The notes under the pieces are model-generated. The model was given only the letters and a program-made list of their open reading frames with translations. It was not told the origin of the DNA and did no database searches. 64,000 nucleotides of DNA from PALSA-1296 sp038322815 (lineage in GTDB: Bacteria; Bacteroidota; Ignavibacteria; Palsa-1295), in the NCBI GenBank assembly GCA_038322815.1, contig JBBQGG010000007.1, positions 4,869 to 68,868 of the forward strand, given 5' to 3'. The translations under genes and the position numbers were made by a program. Positions 49,829 through 59,052 of this stretch are shown one piece after another (positions within the stretch are counted from its first letter, which is position 1; each line of letters begins with the position of its first letter).

Positions 49829-50689
49829 ATGAAAGAAAAGAAGATCGTACGAGTCGGATCTGTTGAATGCGGAGCAGATACGCTGTTTTTGATTTCCGGT
49901 CCCTGTGTCATCGAAGATGATACAGTGATGAACCGTACGGCAGAAAAGCTGAAGATGGTATCTGAGCGATTGAATATTCCCGTTATTTTCAAATCATCAT
50001 TTCAAAAAGATAATCGCAGCTCCGTAAAATTTTATCAGGGACCTGGATTAGAAAAAGGATTACGCACCCTTGAAAGAATAAAAAATGATTTTGGGTTTGC
50101 ACTACTGACCGATGTTCACTATCCCGAACAAGTAAACGCTGCTGCCGATGTTGTTGATGTTATTCAGATCCCAGCATATCTTTGTATGCAGACAACACTT
50201 ACCGTCGAATGCGCGAAGACGATGAAAGTAGTAAATATCAAGCATGGGCAGTTCATTGCGCCGGAGATGATGATCAAGCCCATCGAAAAATGCTTGGAAT
50301 CCGGCAACGATCAGATCATTCTTACTGAACGCGGATATGCATTCGGTTATAACGATCTTGTTGTTGATCCCCGGAGTTTTTATCATTTGAATAAAACAGG
50401 GTATCCTGTTGTTTTTGATATCACCCATTCCATCCGCAAATATGGTATTCCGAGTTCGGATCCGCGCGGAGGATCAAAAGAATTTTTAGATACGATCGGG
50501 CGCGCAGGTGTTGCAGCAGGAGTTGACGGCATATTTGTTGAAACACATCCTGAACCGGAGAAAGCATTATGCGATGCAGCAAGCCAGATGTGCGTTTATG
50601 ATCTCGAAGAATTTCTCTTGCCTCTTATTGATCTGCACGAGACCGAAGTAAAATACAGAAAAAAGACCCACCATGGAGTTATATCTTGA
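49829..50689 (+). CDS. kdsA: 3-deoxy-8-phosphooctulonate synthase (KDO-8-P synthase)
   Basis: Condenses phosphoenolpyruvate with arabinose 5-phosphate to KDO-8-phosphate for lipopolysaccharide. 286 residues with LFLISGPCVIEDD, IFKSSFQKDNRSS, GFALLTDVHYPEQVNAAADV, VVNIKHGQFIAPEMM, RGYAFGYNDLVVDPRSFYHL and VFDITHSIRKYG. A Cys stands in the SGPC motif, where metal-independent enzymes such as E. coli KdsA have Asn, so this should be the metal-dependent class. It overlaps the next gene by 17 bp. Confidence 0.94.
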   Translation: MKEKKIVRVGSVECGADTLFLISGPCVIEDDTVMNRTAEKLKMVSERLNIPVIFKSSFQKDNRSSVKFYQGPGLEKGLRTLERIKNDFGFALLTDVHYPEQVNAAADVVDVIQIPAYLCMQTTLTVECAKTMKVVNIKHGQFIAPEMMIKPIEKCLESGNDQIILTERGYAFGYNDLVVDPRSFYHLNKTGYPVVFDITHSIRKYGIPSSDPRGGSKEFLDTIGRAGVAAGVDGIFVETHPEPEKALCDAASQMCVYDLEEFLLPLIDLHETEVKYRKKTHHGVIS

Positions 50690-51698
50690 TTCGGTAAATA
50701 TTAAAGAAATTGAAAGTGCGTTTAAACTCGGCATTCTTGCCGGGCTTACAACAACGCCGACTTTTCTGCATCGCGAAGGCATTACCGATATTGACGGTAC
50801 GATCCTGAAGCTTGCAAAGATTGTCCCGATACTACAAGTCGAAGCATTAGGAAAAAATGCCGATGAGATCGTTGCCGAAGCAGATCGTCTTATTAAGATC
50901 GGTCTCGATCCGAAAAAAACTGTTTTTAAGATACCTGTATCACTCGAAGGTATCACGGCATGCAAGCGTCTTCGTGATAAAGGGATGATGGTCAATATTC
51001 ATCTTGTCTATACATTGCAGCAGGCATACATGGCAGCTACTGCCGGGGCGACGTATGTTTGCCCGCTTGTCGGAAGATTGCAGGATCAGGGGCATGATGC
51101 TCTTGCACTTATTGAGCAATGCGTGAAGATGGTTGACAGGTATAAATATGATACGAAGATCATGTTCTCATCGGTACGAAACGTAGAGCATGTGCGCAAT
51201 GCCATCAATCTCGGAGTGCAGACGATAACCGTTCCGTGGAGCGTTATGAAAAAGCTGACGGAAAACTCATTCACTGATCTCGGCACAAAACAATTTTTTG
51301 ATCATACGACGCTGATGACAACAACCGTTGCAGAAGTGATTCGTGAAGACAATCCAATTGTAACTCTTGATAGTACAGTACTCGATGCATCGCTGAAAAT
51401 GACGGAGTCAGGTTTCGGAGCGGTGACAGTTGTAGGAAGCAAAGGAGAGGTTATCGGAGTCTTTACCGACGGCGTGCTCCGCCGCGAACTCAAAGACAAA
51501 GGAAAATCCCTGCTCGATAAGAAAATGTCCGATTTTACATTTAAAGCGCCGATCACAACTACAGCAGACGATATTCTTGAAAATGCCGTTGCACTTATGA
51601 AAACTCATAAGGTGGATAATATTGTTGTGACAACTGATGCAAAGCCTATCGGTATGCTTGACGTACAGGATCTTCTAAAACTGGATCTAAGTGAGTGA
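50673..51698 (+). CDS. Transaldolase/FSA-like aldolase fused to a CBS-domain pair
   Basis: 341 residues. Residues 1 to about 220 match the small transaldolase/fructose-6-phosphate aldolase fold: MELYLDS (Asp6), TTTPT, LQVEALG, the Schiff-base Lys in TVFKIPVSLEG (Lys86), TYVCPLVGRLQDQG and KIMFSSVRNVEHV. The usual TTNP motif is TTTP (Asn28 to Thr) and the FSA Tyr131 position appears to be Leu. Residues about 228-341 are two CBS motifs (ASLKMTESGFGAVTVVGSKG EVIGVFTDG split across the domain; MKTHKVDNIVVTTDAKPIGM), the regulatory pair normally found at the C-terminus of KdsD. It overlaps kdsA by 17 bp and the kdsC-like gene by 8 bp. Arabinose-5-phosphate formation is an inference. Confidence 0.9.
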   Translation: MELYLDSVNIKEIESAFKLGILAGLTTTPTFLHREGITDIDGTILKLAKIVPILQVEALGKNADEIVAEADRLIKIGLDPKKTVFKIPVSLEGITACKRLRDKGMMVNIHLVYTLQQAYMAATAGATYVCPLVGRLQDQGHDALALIEQCVKMVDRYKYDTKIMFSSVRNVEHVRNAINLGVQTITVPWSVMKKLTENSFTDLGTKQFFDHTTLMTTTVAEVIREDNPIVTLDSTVLDASLKMTESGFGAVTVVGSKGEVIGVFTDGVLRRELKDKGKSLLDKKMSDFTFKAPITTTADDILENAVALMKTHKVDNIVVTTDAKPIGMLDVQDLLKLDLSE

Positions 51699-52371
51699 TT
51701 CCTTAAAACATCTTGAGCAGATATTTACTGATGCCGGAGGCGTATTCTCTGTGCCGATTGCCGCGCTTCAATTAAAACTTCAGTCCGTATCCGCTTTTAT
51801 TTTTGATTGGGACGGAGTTTTCAACGATGGACGTAAAAGTGATGATTCCTCCAGCGGCTTCACCGAAACCGATTCGATGGGGACCAATCTTTTGCGCTTC
51901 TCATACTGGAAAGATCGCGGCATACTTCCCTTTACAGCGATCTTAAGCGGCGAAGAAAATCCGGACGCAATAAAACTTGCCAAGCGCGAACATTTTCATA
52001 CTGTGTACCAAAAAGTAAAAGATAAATCGGAGATCTTCGCACGTTTGAAAGAAGACTATAATATTGAGCCGAAAAATATCGCATACTTTTTTGACGACGT
52101 TCTCGATCTTGCTGTTGCAGATAAATGTGGAGTTCGCATTTGTATAAGAACCGATGCTTCGCTTCTGATGCATGATTACATCTCGGAGCATTCATTATGC
52201 GATTATCGAACTGCTCTGAGTGGAGAAAATAATGGCGTTCGTGAAGGATGCGAACTGATGATCGGCTTACGAGGTAATTATAATGCTATTCTCAAAGAAA
52301 GAATAGATTATACGGAAACCTATCAAAAATATTTCTTGCAGCGACAGGAGATCAAAACGGAAATAGTTTGA
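51691..52371 (+). CDS. kdsC: KdsC-like HAD phosphatase (KDO-8-P phosphatase)
   Basis: 226 residues from GTG 51691. HAD motif I is FIFDWDGVFNDGRKSDD, in the KdsC pattern D-x-D-G-V-x-x-D-G. Motif IV is YFFDDVLDLAVADKCG, and the C-terminal SGENNGVREGCELMIGLRG matches the KdsC tail GAVREVCDLIL. It should remove phosphate from KDO-8-P made by kdsA. The N-terminal ~30 residues extend beyond usual KdsC. Confidence 0.82.
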   Translation: MSDSLKHLEQIFTDAGGVFSVPIAALQLKLQSVSAFIFDWDGVFNDGRKSDDSSSGFTETDSMGTNLLRFSYWKDRGILPFTAILSGEENPDAIKLAKREHFHTVYQKVKDKSEIFARLKEDYNIEPKNIAYFFDDVLDLAVADKCGVRICIRTDASLLMHDYISEHSLCDYRTALSGENNGVREGCELMIGLRGNYNAILKERIDYTETYQKYFLQRQEIKTEIV

Positions 52372-52405
52372 TCACAGTGATTCACAATTTACTATATTAT
52401 TAATT

Positions 52406-52798
52406 ATGAAACGCCAACATTTTTTTATTATTGCCGCTCTTATTGCATGGCTTTTTGGACTAATGATGATCTTTGTGCCTGATAAGGCACTCGATACCGG
52501 TTCTGCAGCGAATCTTGGTATGCAATGGTATGGCATTGCACTTTTTTCGATCGGCGTGATAATATTTTTCTCACGCAACGATCCGGGATCGAAAGCGCTG
52601 AAGGCAGTAATGATCGGCAATATCCTTTTTCATCTTATTGGAGAAGCGTTTGATGTATATGATTATACTGCAGGCTTTACTCAGCTTTCGGGAATACTGG
52701 CAAGCGGAATCATTCATGTTCTGCTTTTCATAGGTTTTACGTACTATCTTTTGAAAATTCCAAAAATTTCCGAAACGGAAAATAAAGAGATAGTTTAA
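52406..52798 (+). CDS. Four-helix membrane protein of unknown function
   Basis: 130 residues with four hydrophobic segments (FFIIAALIAWLFGLMMIFV, MQWYGIALFSIGVIIFF, AVMIGNILFHLIGEAFDVYD, IIHVLLFIGFTYYLL). It resembles small DoxX/DUF4345-like membrane proteins in layout but was not assigned. It lies 34 bp after the KDO operon. Confidence 0.6.
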   Translation: MKRQHFFIIAALIAWLFGLMMIFVPDKALDTGSAANLGMQWYGIALFSIGVIIFFSRNDPGSKALKAVMIGNILFHLIGEAFDVYDYTAGFTQLSGILASGIIHVLLFIGFTYYLLKIPKISETENKEIV

Positions 52799-52835
52799 CT
52801 TCTTGCAAATTGTGAGCCAATTTTGCCTAGTATCC

Positions 52836-52884
52836 ATACGGTTATACCCATAATTATTAATATGTAATATACGGTTATACCCGA
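52836..52884. repeat. Short direct repeat between converging genes
   Basis: ATACGGTTATACCC occurs at 52836-52849 and again at 52869-52882, 33 bp apart, in A/T-rich intergenic DNA between the membrane-protein gene and uppP. A related inverted string (TACCCGTAT) lies at the 3' end of uppP. No function is evident. Confidence 0.6.
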
Positions 52885-52922
52885 ATAAAAGTCCCTCAGT
52901 TTTATGGCTTTACCCGTATGAT

Positions 52923-53753
52923 TTAATTGAGCCAACCTTGTAACCAAAGGATCAAGACCAATCCACCAAAGATTATTCTATAGATTCCGAATCCCGTGAA
53001 GCTATGGGTTCGGACGTATTTAACGAGCCAGCGGACGACAGCCAATGCTGTGATAAAGGCAACTAAAAATCCGATGCCGAGAATTGAGTACATATCGGTA
53101 CTCAAGAGATCACGATGTTTGAAGAGGTCATACATCGTTGCGGCGATCATGACGGGGAAGCTAAGCAGAAAGCTGAATTCAGTCGCTGCCGGCCGCGTCA
53201 TTCCGCCGGACATCCCTCCGATGATCGTCGCGCCTGAACGCGAAACGCCTGGAATCAGCGATAGCACCTGTGAGAATCCGACAATGAGCGCATCTTTGAT
53301 CGTCATCGTCTTAAGCTCAGTTTTTTGTCTGTGAACGCTGATAAAACTTTCGACATACACAATTATTATTCCGCCAATAATAAGGCTGATCGAAACTGTT
53401 AGCGGCGAGAAAAGATATTTCGTGATCGTTGAATGTAGGAAAAATCCGATAATTGCAACCGGCAAAAAAGCGACAAAGAGATGTGTGCGCATTCTTCCCG
53501 GATCAGAGCTTGTACTGGAAGCATTTATTGCCCGCCAAAGATCGCGCCGATAGAGAAAACCGACGGCAAGGATGGCACCGAGCTGGATCACGATCTCAAA
53601 TAGCTCAGCTTTATCAGTACTTTGCAGAGCTTCTTTGAACTGAAGGAAATGATCGGCGATGATAAGATGTCCTGTTGAGGAGACAGGAATGAATTCGGTT
53701 AATCCCTCGATGATTCCGAGAATTATTGAGAGCAGCCAAAGTGGTAACGGCAT
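52923..53753 (-). CDS. uppP: Undecaprenyl-diphosphate phosphatase
   Basis: 276 residues, polytopic. The two conserved active-site regions are EGLTEFIPVSSTGHLIIADH and SLIPGVSRSGATIIGGMSGG. It recycles the C55-PP carrier made by UppS. A -7 box lies 23 bp upstream of the start. Confidence 0.95.
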   Translation of the reverse strand: MPLPLWLLSIILGIIEGLTEFIPVSSTGHLIIADHFLQFKEALQSTDKAELFEIVIQLGAILAVGFLYRRDLWRAINASSTSSDPGRMRTHLFVAFLPVAIIGFFLHSTITKYLFSPLTVSISLIIGGIIIVYVESFISVHRQKTELKTMTIKDALIVGFSQVLSLIPGVSRSGATIIGGMSGGMTRPAATEFSFLLSFPVMIAATMYDLFKHRDLLSTDMYSILGIGFLVAFITALAVVRWLVKYVRTHSFTGFGIYRIIFGGLVLILWLQGWLN

Positions 53754-53775
53754 GGTTATGATGATTTGTAAAGTG

Positions 53776-53783
53776 CAAAGTTA
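53776..53783 (-). promoter_or_regulatory. TAnnTTTG -7 box for uppP
   Basis: TAACTTTG followed by CACTTT on the minus strand. The expected leader is about 15 nt. The rest of the interval up to yidC (53784-54022) holds no clear gene. Confidence 0.5.
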
Positions 53784-54022
53784 CGAAATAAACAATATTG
53801 CTCACCGTATCTGTAACGAAATCTTTAATGAGAAGGAACTCCGGATGGAGAGATTTTTCAGGAAATCATACGAAGAATTTGAGTTGCCGGACCGTATCCC
53901 AGGTTAAAAAATCTTTGATAAAACAATAATCTGCTGCCTTATTCGTCTAAACCTTCTCAGCCTCTTCGGCGTTTGTAACGGGCTAAAAATTTTCTCTCTA
54001 AAGAAGAAACAGATACCAATTC

Positions 54023-55852
54023 ATGAATTCCTCACGTTCGACGACGATTGCCATTGCGCTCATAGTAGTTATAGTCTTTGGCTGGCTTGTCTTAAATCAG
54101 CCAAAACAGAAGCCCCAGGCTCCAAAACCTGCTCCAATGGCATTAGATTCATCAAAGATTGAAGCGGTTTCGCCTACGGTTGCAGCTCCGAAACCTGCGG
54201 AGCATTCAACGGTTTTTCGGGTCGATACTAGCACTGCCAATCAAAATATTCATATCGAGACTCCCCTTGTAACGGCTATTATTTCTTCTAAGGGCGGAAA
54301 TATCTCAAGCTGGATATTAAAGAATTATAAGACATTCGATAAAAAGCCCCTTGAACTGGTTGATCAATCGCGTAATGGAAAATCAGGGGATGTGAATCTT
54401 CGTTTTGTTGCTTCTGATGGCAAAAGCGTCAGCACAAAAGATCTTGTTTTTCATTTTACCGATTCAGTTTCCCATCAGCTTGGTGAAAAAGATTCGGTCA
54501 CATTTTCGGCGATCTGCAAAATTGATTCAGGCGCTTCGATCATTAAGACCTTTACTATCCGCGGTGATGATTATACGATCGGGATCTCTTATCATCTTGT
54601 CGGTTTGCAGACGAAGGTATCAGGATATAAATACGGACTTGTCGTAGATAATGCTCTTCCTTATACTGAGGCATCAAGCAACAATGAATCCACAACGGCG
54701 AAGGCATTTGCCGGAATGAAAACCGGTGTCGAAGATATCGATGCAAGCAAGGTCGGCGAACCGGTTCATAAATCTTTTAACGGCGATCCGGAATTTGTCG
54801 CATCGCGCACGCAATATTTTCTTCAGGCAATGATCCCCGTTTCGCCGCGTCCGGTTGGAACAGATATTTTAGGCACTGCGCATTCAGCACCTGATGGCGG
54901 GCATACTGAAGAATATAATCTTTCCGTATCTGTGCCGATCACATCGGCAGGAAACGATTCCATCTCCACAAGATTTTATCTCGGACCTCTTGAATACAAG
55001 CGATTATCACACATGGAGCCATCGCTTGACCGGACAATGGATTTCGGCTGGAGTTTTCTTGTGCGCCCCATCAGTACGTATCTGATGATGCCGCTCTTTA
55101 TGTTTTTGCATTCATTCATTTTTAATTGGGGACTTGTCATTATCGTTTTCTCAATCGCAGTGAAACTTATCACCTATCCTTTTTCAAAAGGGCAGATGAA
55201 TTCAATGCGAAAGATGCAGGCATTGCAGCCGAAGATCACGCAGATCAAAGAGGATTATAAAGACGATCAGAAAAAACAGCAGGAAGAGACTTTCAAGATG
55301 TATCGCACCTACGGCGTGAACCCTGCCGGAGGATGCTTGCCGCTTCTGCTTCAGATGCCCATCCTCTTTTCACTGTATGCCGTACTGCGCAATGTTATCG
55401 AGCTTCGTCAAGCGCCGTTCTTCTCATGGATACAGGATCTTTCTGTACCCGACGGACTTTTCAAATTCAGCACAAGCATTCCTATCATAGGCAATCAGCT
55501 TTCCGGTTTGACACTGCTTATGGGAATAACGATGGTCGTGCAGTCAGCGCTAACAACAACTGATCCGCGTCAGAAAAAGATGGCATACATCATGCCGATC
55601 ATGTTCACGTTCTTATTCAATAATCTTCCTGCCGGTGTTGCGCTGTATTATTTTATGTTCAATATTTTCGGAATTGCGCAGCAATTTTACAATAAGAAAT
55701 TCCTTCCGCCTCTTGATCTCGAACAGATGAAAGCAACTGCCAGCACAAAGAAAGGCTTCATGTCCAGAATGCAGGACTTAGAAAAAAATGCACGTACAAC
55801 AAGACAAGGCAATATGGCAGGCCAGCTTCCGGGGAAGAAAAAGAAGAAGTAA
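54023..55852 (+). CDS. yidC: Membrane protein insertase YidC
   Basis: 609 residues. One N-terminal membrane anchor (IAIALIVVIVFGWLVLN), a large periplasmic beta-sandwich domain (about 60-350, with ISSWILKNYKTFDKKPLELV), then the five-helix insertase core (WGLVIIVFSIAVKLITYPFS, GQMNSMRKMQALQPKITQIK, GGCLPLLLQMPILFSLYAVL) and a Lys-rich tail that contacts ribosomes. rnpA and yidD, often just upstream, are not present here. Confidence 0.96.
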   Translation: MNSSRSTTIAIALIVVIVFGWLVLNQPKQKPQAPKPAPMALDSSKIEAVSPTVAAPKPAEHSTVFRVDTSTANQNIHIETPLVTAIISSKGGNISSWILKNYKTFDKKPLELVDQSRNGKSGDVNLRFVASDGKSVSTKDLVFHFTDSVSHQLGEKDSVTFSAICKIDSGASIIKTFTIRGDDYTIGISYHLVGLQTKVSGYKYGLVVDNALPYTEASSNNESTTAKAFAGMKTGVEDIDASKVGEPVHKSFNGDPEFVASRTQYFLQAMIPVSPRPVGTDILGTAHSAPDGGHTEEYNLSVSVPITSAGNDSISTRFYLGPLEYKRLSHMEPSLDRTMDFGWSFLVRPISTYLMMPLFMFLHSFIFNWGLVIIVFSIAVKLITYPFSKGQMNSMRKMQALQPKITQIKEDYKDDQKKQQEETFKMYRTYGVNPAGGCLPLLLQMPILFSLYAVLRNVIELRQAPFFSWIQDLSVPDGLFKFSTSIPIIGNQLSGLTLLMGITMVVQSALTTTDPRQKKMAYIMPIMFTFLFNNLPAGVALYYFMFNIFGIAQQFYNKKFLPPLDLEQMKATASTKKGFMSRMQDLEKNARTTRQGNMAGQLPGKKKKK

Positions 55853-55875
55853 CGTTGAAGTGAAATAGACTTCTG

Positions 55876-57537
55876 TTACATTTCCTGTAAATATTTCCTT
55901 ACAAATCTTATAGCCAAGGCACCTTCGCCTACGGCAGATGAAATACCTGCAAGCGCTCCGGAGCGGACATCACCTGAAGCAAAGATACCCGGAATACTTG
56001 TTTCCGGTATATATGGCTCTCTGCTTAATTTCCAAAACGTATTATACGATTTTTCTTTTTTAAGATCACTGCCGGTGAGGACGAATCCCTTTTCATCTTT
56101 TAAAACAACATCACTAAGCCACTGCGTACCCGGTCTTACACCAATATAAATAAACAAGGCTTTTGCAGACACTGATATTTCCGTATTTGTTTTTGTATTC
56201 TTCAGAGTAATGTTTTCCAGTACATCTTTGCCCGTGACCGAAGTTACTTCAGTATTCGGATGAACCACAATATTTGGAGTGTTGCTGATATTTTGCACTA
56301 AATAATTTGCTGCGGCTTGCTTCAAGGTATCCTGTCGGATAAGAATATGTACTTCTTTTGCAAATTTAGACATATACATTGCAGCCTGACACGCTGAGTT
56401 ACCTCCGCCGACAATGTAAATATTTTCATTACGGCAGGCATGAGCTTCCACTGAAGCTGCACCATAATAGATTCCTGCTCCCGTAAATTTTTCTATTCCC
56501 GGTATTTCAAGTTTGATGTACGAAGCGCCGGTTGCAATGACGATCGTTTTACTATGGACAAGTGAACCATCACTTAATTCGATGATCTTATATCCATCTT
56601 GTACCGTAATATTTTTTACTGATTGCGGAGTAAGTATTTCCGTACCGAATCGCAGCGTTTGCGAGATCGCTCTTCTGCTTAACTCCGCACCGGATAGACC
56701 TGTGGGAAAGCCAAGGTAATTTTCTATTCTTGCACTGCTCGAAGCCTGCCCGCCCGGATTACTTCTTTCGATAAGGAGTGTTGTCAATCCTTCACAGGAG
56801 CCATAGACCGATGCGGTAAGCCCTGCAGGACCTGCGCCGATGATCGCAACGTCATACATTTTTGCCGAGGCTTGCTGGCGAAGCCCGACCTGTGCACCAA
56901 GATCAGTGAGTGAAGGGTCAACAAGAAATGATCCATCCTTCAATATGACAAGCGGAAGTTCTGACCGTGAGATATCAGAACTCGCAAGATATTTTTCTGC
57001 ATCTTCGTGAGATTCAACATCCATCCACAGGAATGGCACTAAATTTCCTGAAAGAAATTCTTTTAACTTATGTGATTTTGGTGACCATTGAAAACCGATG
57101 ATCCTTATTCCTTCATGATCGGGTTTATATAATGCCTGCCAGTCATCGAGCATATCATTGATCACCGGGTAGAGTTTTTCTTCAGGAGGATCCCACGGTT
57201 TGAGAAGATAGTAATCAAGCTTTACAGTATTAATTGCTTTGATCGCCGCTTCAATATCCGAATATGCGGTGAGCAATATCTGTTTGGCATCGGGAAAAAT
57301 TTCTCTCGTCTTTTCGAGAAATTCAATTCCTTCCATTTCCGGCATCCGCTGATCCGAAATAAATAATGCCACAGATTCATTTTTCAGCTTCAATTCTTTA
57401 ATAAGTTCAAGCGCTTCTGCGGCCGATTCTGTTGCGACGATGCGGTACTCTTCGCGATACTTATTCCGTATATCGCGGCTGATCGCGCGGAGTACTTGCG
57501 TGTCATCATCAACAATGACAATAAATGGAAGTTTCAT
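55876..57537 (-). CDS. Response regulator fused to a thioredoxin-reductase-like flavoprotein
   Basis: 553 residues. REC domain (about 1-130) with phospho-acceptor Asp in LFISDQRMPEMEG and Lys in YLLKPWDPPEEK. A short thioredoxin-like linker follows (about 145-215). The FAD/NAD(P) part starts MYDVAIIGAGPAGLTASVYG, with GGQASSSARIENYLGF and the NAD(P) fold IYIVGGGNSACQAAMYMS. The redox-active CxxC of thioredoxin reductase is replaced by GAAS in IYYGAASVEAHACRNENI, so direct thioredoxin reduction is unlikely. It lies 24 bp after the sensor kinase gene and is its evident partner. Confidence 0.9.
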   Translation of the reverse strand: MKLPFIVIVDDDTQVLRAISRDIRNKYREEYRIVATESAAEALELIKELKLKNESVALFISDQRMPEMEGIEFLEKTREIFPDAKQILLTAYSDIEAAIKAINTVKLDYYLLKPWDPPEEKLYPVINDMLDDWQALYKPDHEGIRIIGFQWSPKSHKLKEFLSGNLVPFLWMDVESHEDAEKYLASSDISRSELPLVILKDGSFLVDPSLTDLGAQVGLRQQASAKMYDVAIIGAGPAGLTASVYGSCEGLTTLLIERSNPGGQASSSARIENYLGFPTGLSGAELSRRAISQTLRFGTEILTPQSVKNITVQDGYKIIELSDGSLVHSKTIVIATGASYIKLEIPGIEKFTGAGIYYGAASVEAHACRNENIYIVGGGNSACQAAMYMSKFAKEVHILIRQDTLKQAAANYLVQNISNTPNIVVHPNTEVTSVTGKDVLENITLKNTKTNTEISVSAKALFIYIGVRPGTQWLSDVVLKDEKGFVLTGSDLKKEKSYNTFWKLSREPYIPETSIPGIFASGDVRSGALAGISSAVGEGALAIRFVRKYLQEM

Positions 57538-57561
57538 TTTCTCTGTGATAACGATTTAAAA

Positions 57562-58983
57562 TTAAGGTGATTCCTGAACTTGTGAAACAGGAATGCAGAC
57601 GACAAATTCCGTTTTGCCCGGAACAGAATTTACTGTTATAACCCCATGATGTCTCGTGATAATTCTTTTGACAACATCCAAACCGATCCCTGTGCCTTGT
57701 CCTATTTTTTTTGTCGTGAAAAATGGATCAAAAATTCTGGATTGTATCTCTTTCGGAATTCCAGCACCGTTATCAATAATGCGGATGGTAATGTCTTTTT
57801 TTCCTGATGATGTTTCGATCACTAACTCTCCGTTCGTTTCAAGTGCATCGATCGCATTGTCGATCAGATTTGTCCAGACCTGATTGAGTTCACCGATGTA
57901 AGCCTCGACCATAGGCATCTCTGCGCAAAAAGTTTTTTTCACCGTGATCTTTTTGTCGCGGATCTTGTATCCCATAAGCGTCAGCGTATTTTCAATATCG
58001 GTATGAATATTGGTACGCTGTGCATCATTGGTTCTATCCATGTGCACATGACTTTTAATAGCGCCTACTAATGTTGAGATACGAGTTGAAGCATCTGTAA
58101 GATCAACGATCAGCCGGTCAGAGATTATAATATTTTCTATCCATCGAAGCAGATCGGCAAGTGTATCACCTTTGAGCTCGCGGCGGATGTTCTCTAGATC
58201 AATAGTTGAAAATCCGAATTCAGAAAATGTCTCGGCAGCGGCGATATTATCAGGTATACCGTTAGCAGATAACCAGTCGGCTATCTCATCCTCTTTTTGC
58301 ATCCGTTCGCGTGCGCTCAATGTCTTTTTTTGTTTTGATTCTTTTTCATTTACCAATGACCTGATATTTTCAATATGCTTGGCGTCAAAATTATCGGCAA
58401 GAAGTTTGGAGATCAGATCGTAATTTGCATTCAACCTTTTTTTTAATTCTGCAGCGATTCTTGCGATCGCTGAAGCTGGGTTATTGAGTTCATGTGCAAT
58501 ACCTGCAGATAATTTTCCGAGTGCACTGACCTTTTCATGCTGTAGCTGTACCGTTGCAAACGCCTTTGCACGTTCAGTCATATAGCCGATAAGCTTCTGA
58601 ACAAAATTAGAGTTCAGCTGCTCCAACTCTCCAAAGTAATCCTTATGCAGACTAAGCACTCTGAGCTTACTAACACTTATGGATTTTCCCGGAGAAGTTT
58701 TCATGCGTGAATGGGGGATCAACCCGGTAATGCCGCCGGAGGACCTATCATTCTCAAAACTCATATAATAGACTAATGTGCCATTCATATCCATATAGAA
58801 ATCAAGCTTGCCTTCAAGCAGGATCCACATATACATTGCCGGTTCTCTGGTATTGAAGAGCACAGTACCATCTTCATATTCATTATACTCAGTACGATCG
58901 ATGATCCATTGAAGATGTTCATCCGGCAGATCGCTCAGAGCAATTACATTTTTTAGTTCTTGGGTCGTTACGTTGTGACTCAT
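57562..58983 (-). CDS. Sensor histidine kinase with N-terminal cyclic-nucleotide-type domain
   Basis: 473 residues. A cNMP-binding-like domain comes first (about 15-140: EYEDGTVLFNTREPAMYMWI, then LLEGKLDFYM). The H-box is SALGKLSAGIAHELNNPASA (about 160-180). A long coiled segment follows, then the HATPase: VWTNLIDNAIDALETNGELV (N box), IRIIDNGAGIPKE (G1), FDPFFTTKKIGQGTGIGLDV (F and G2). No membrane segment is present, so it senses a cytoplasmic signal. It should phosphorylate the REC domain of the downstream flavoprotein. Confidence 0.92.
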   Translation of the reverse strand: MSHNVTTQELKNVIALSDLPDEHLQWIIDRTEYNEYEDGTVLFNTREPAMYMWILLEGKLDFYMDMNGTLVYYMSFENDRSSGGITGLIPHSRMKTSPGKSISVSKLRVLSLHKDYFGELEQLNSNFVQKLIGYMTERAKAFATVQLQHEKVSALGKLSAGIAHELNNPASAIARIAAELKKRLNANYDLISKLLADNFDAKHIENIRSLVNEKESKQKKTLSARERMQKEDEIADWLSANGIPDNIAAAETFSEFGFSTIDLENIRRELKGDTLADLLRWIENIIISDRLIVDLTDASTRISTLVGAIKSHVHMDRTNDAQRTNIHTDIENTLTLMGYKIRDKKITVKKTFCAEMPMVEAYIGELNQVWTNLIDNAIDALETNGELVIETSSGKKDITIRIIDNGAGIPKEIQSRIFDPFFTTKKIGQGTGIGLDVVKRIITRHHGVITVNSVPGKTEFVVCIPVSQVQESP

Positions 58984-59052
58984 TGGGGCATAGGTAAATA
59001 GTCAGCTTAAAAATTATACCTTGTCTTCAAATTCTTGGCAGCTTTTCCGATG

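Noticed and set aside
53659..53907. 82-codon plus-strand frame between uppP and yidC
   Set aside because: It starts inside uppP on the opposite strand and has no recognisable sequence; the C-terminal 20 codons alone are too short to support.
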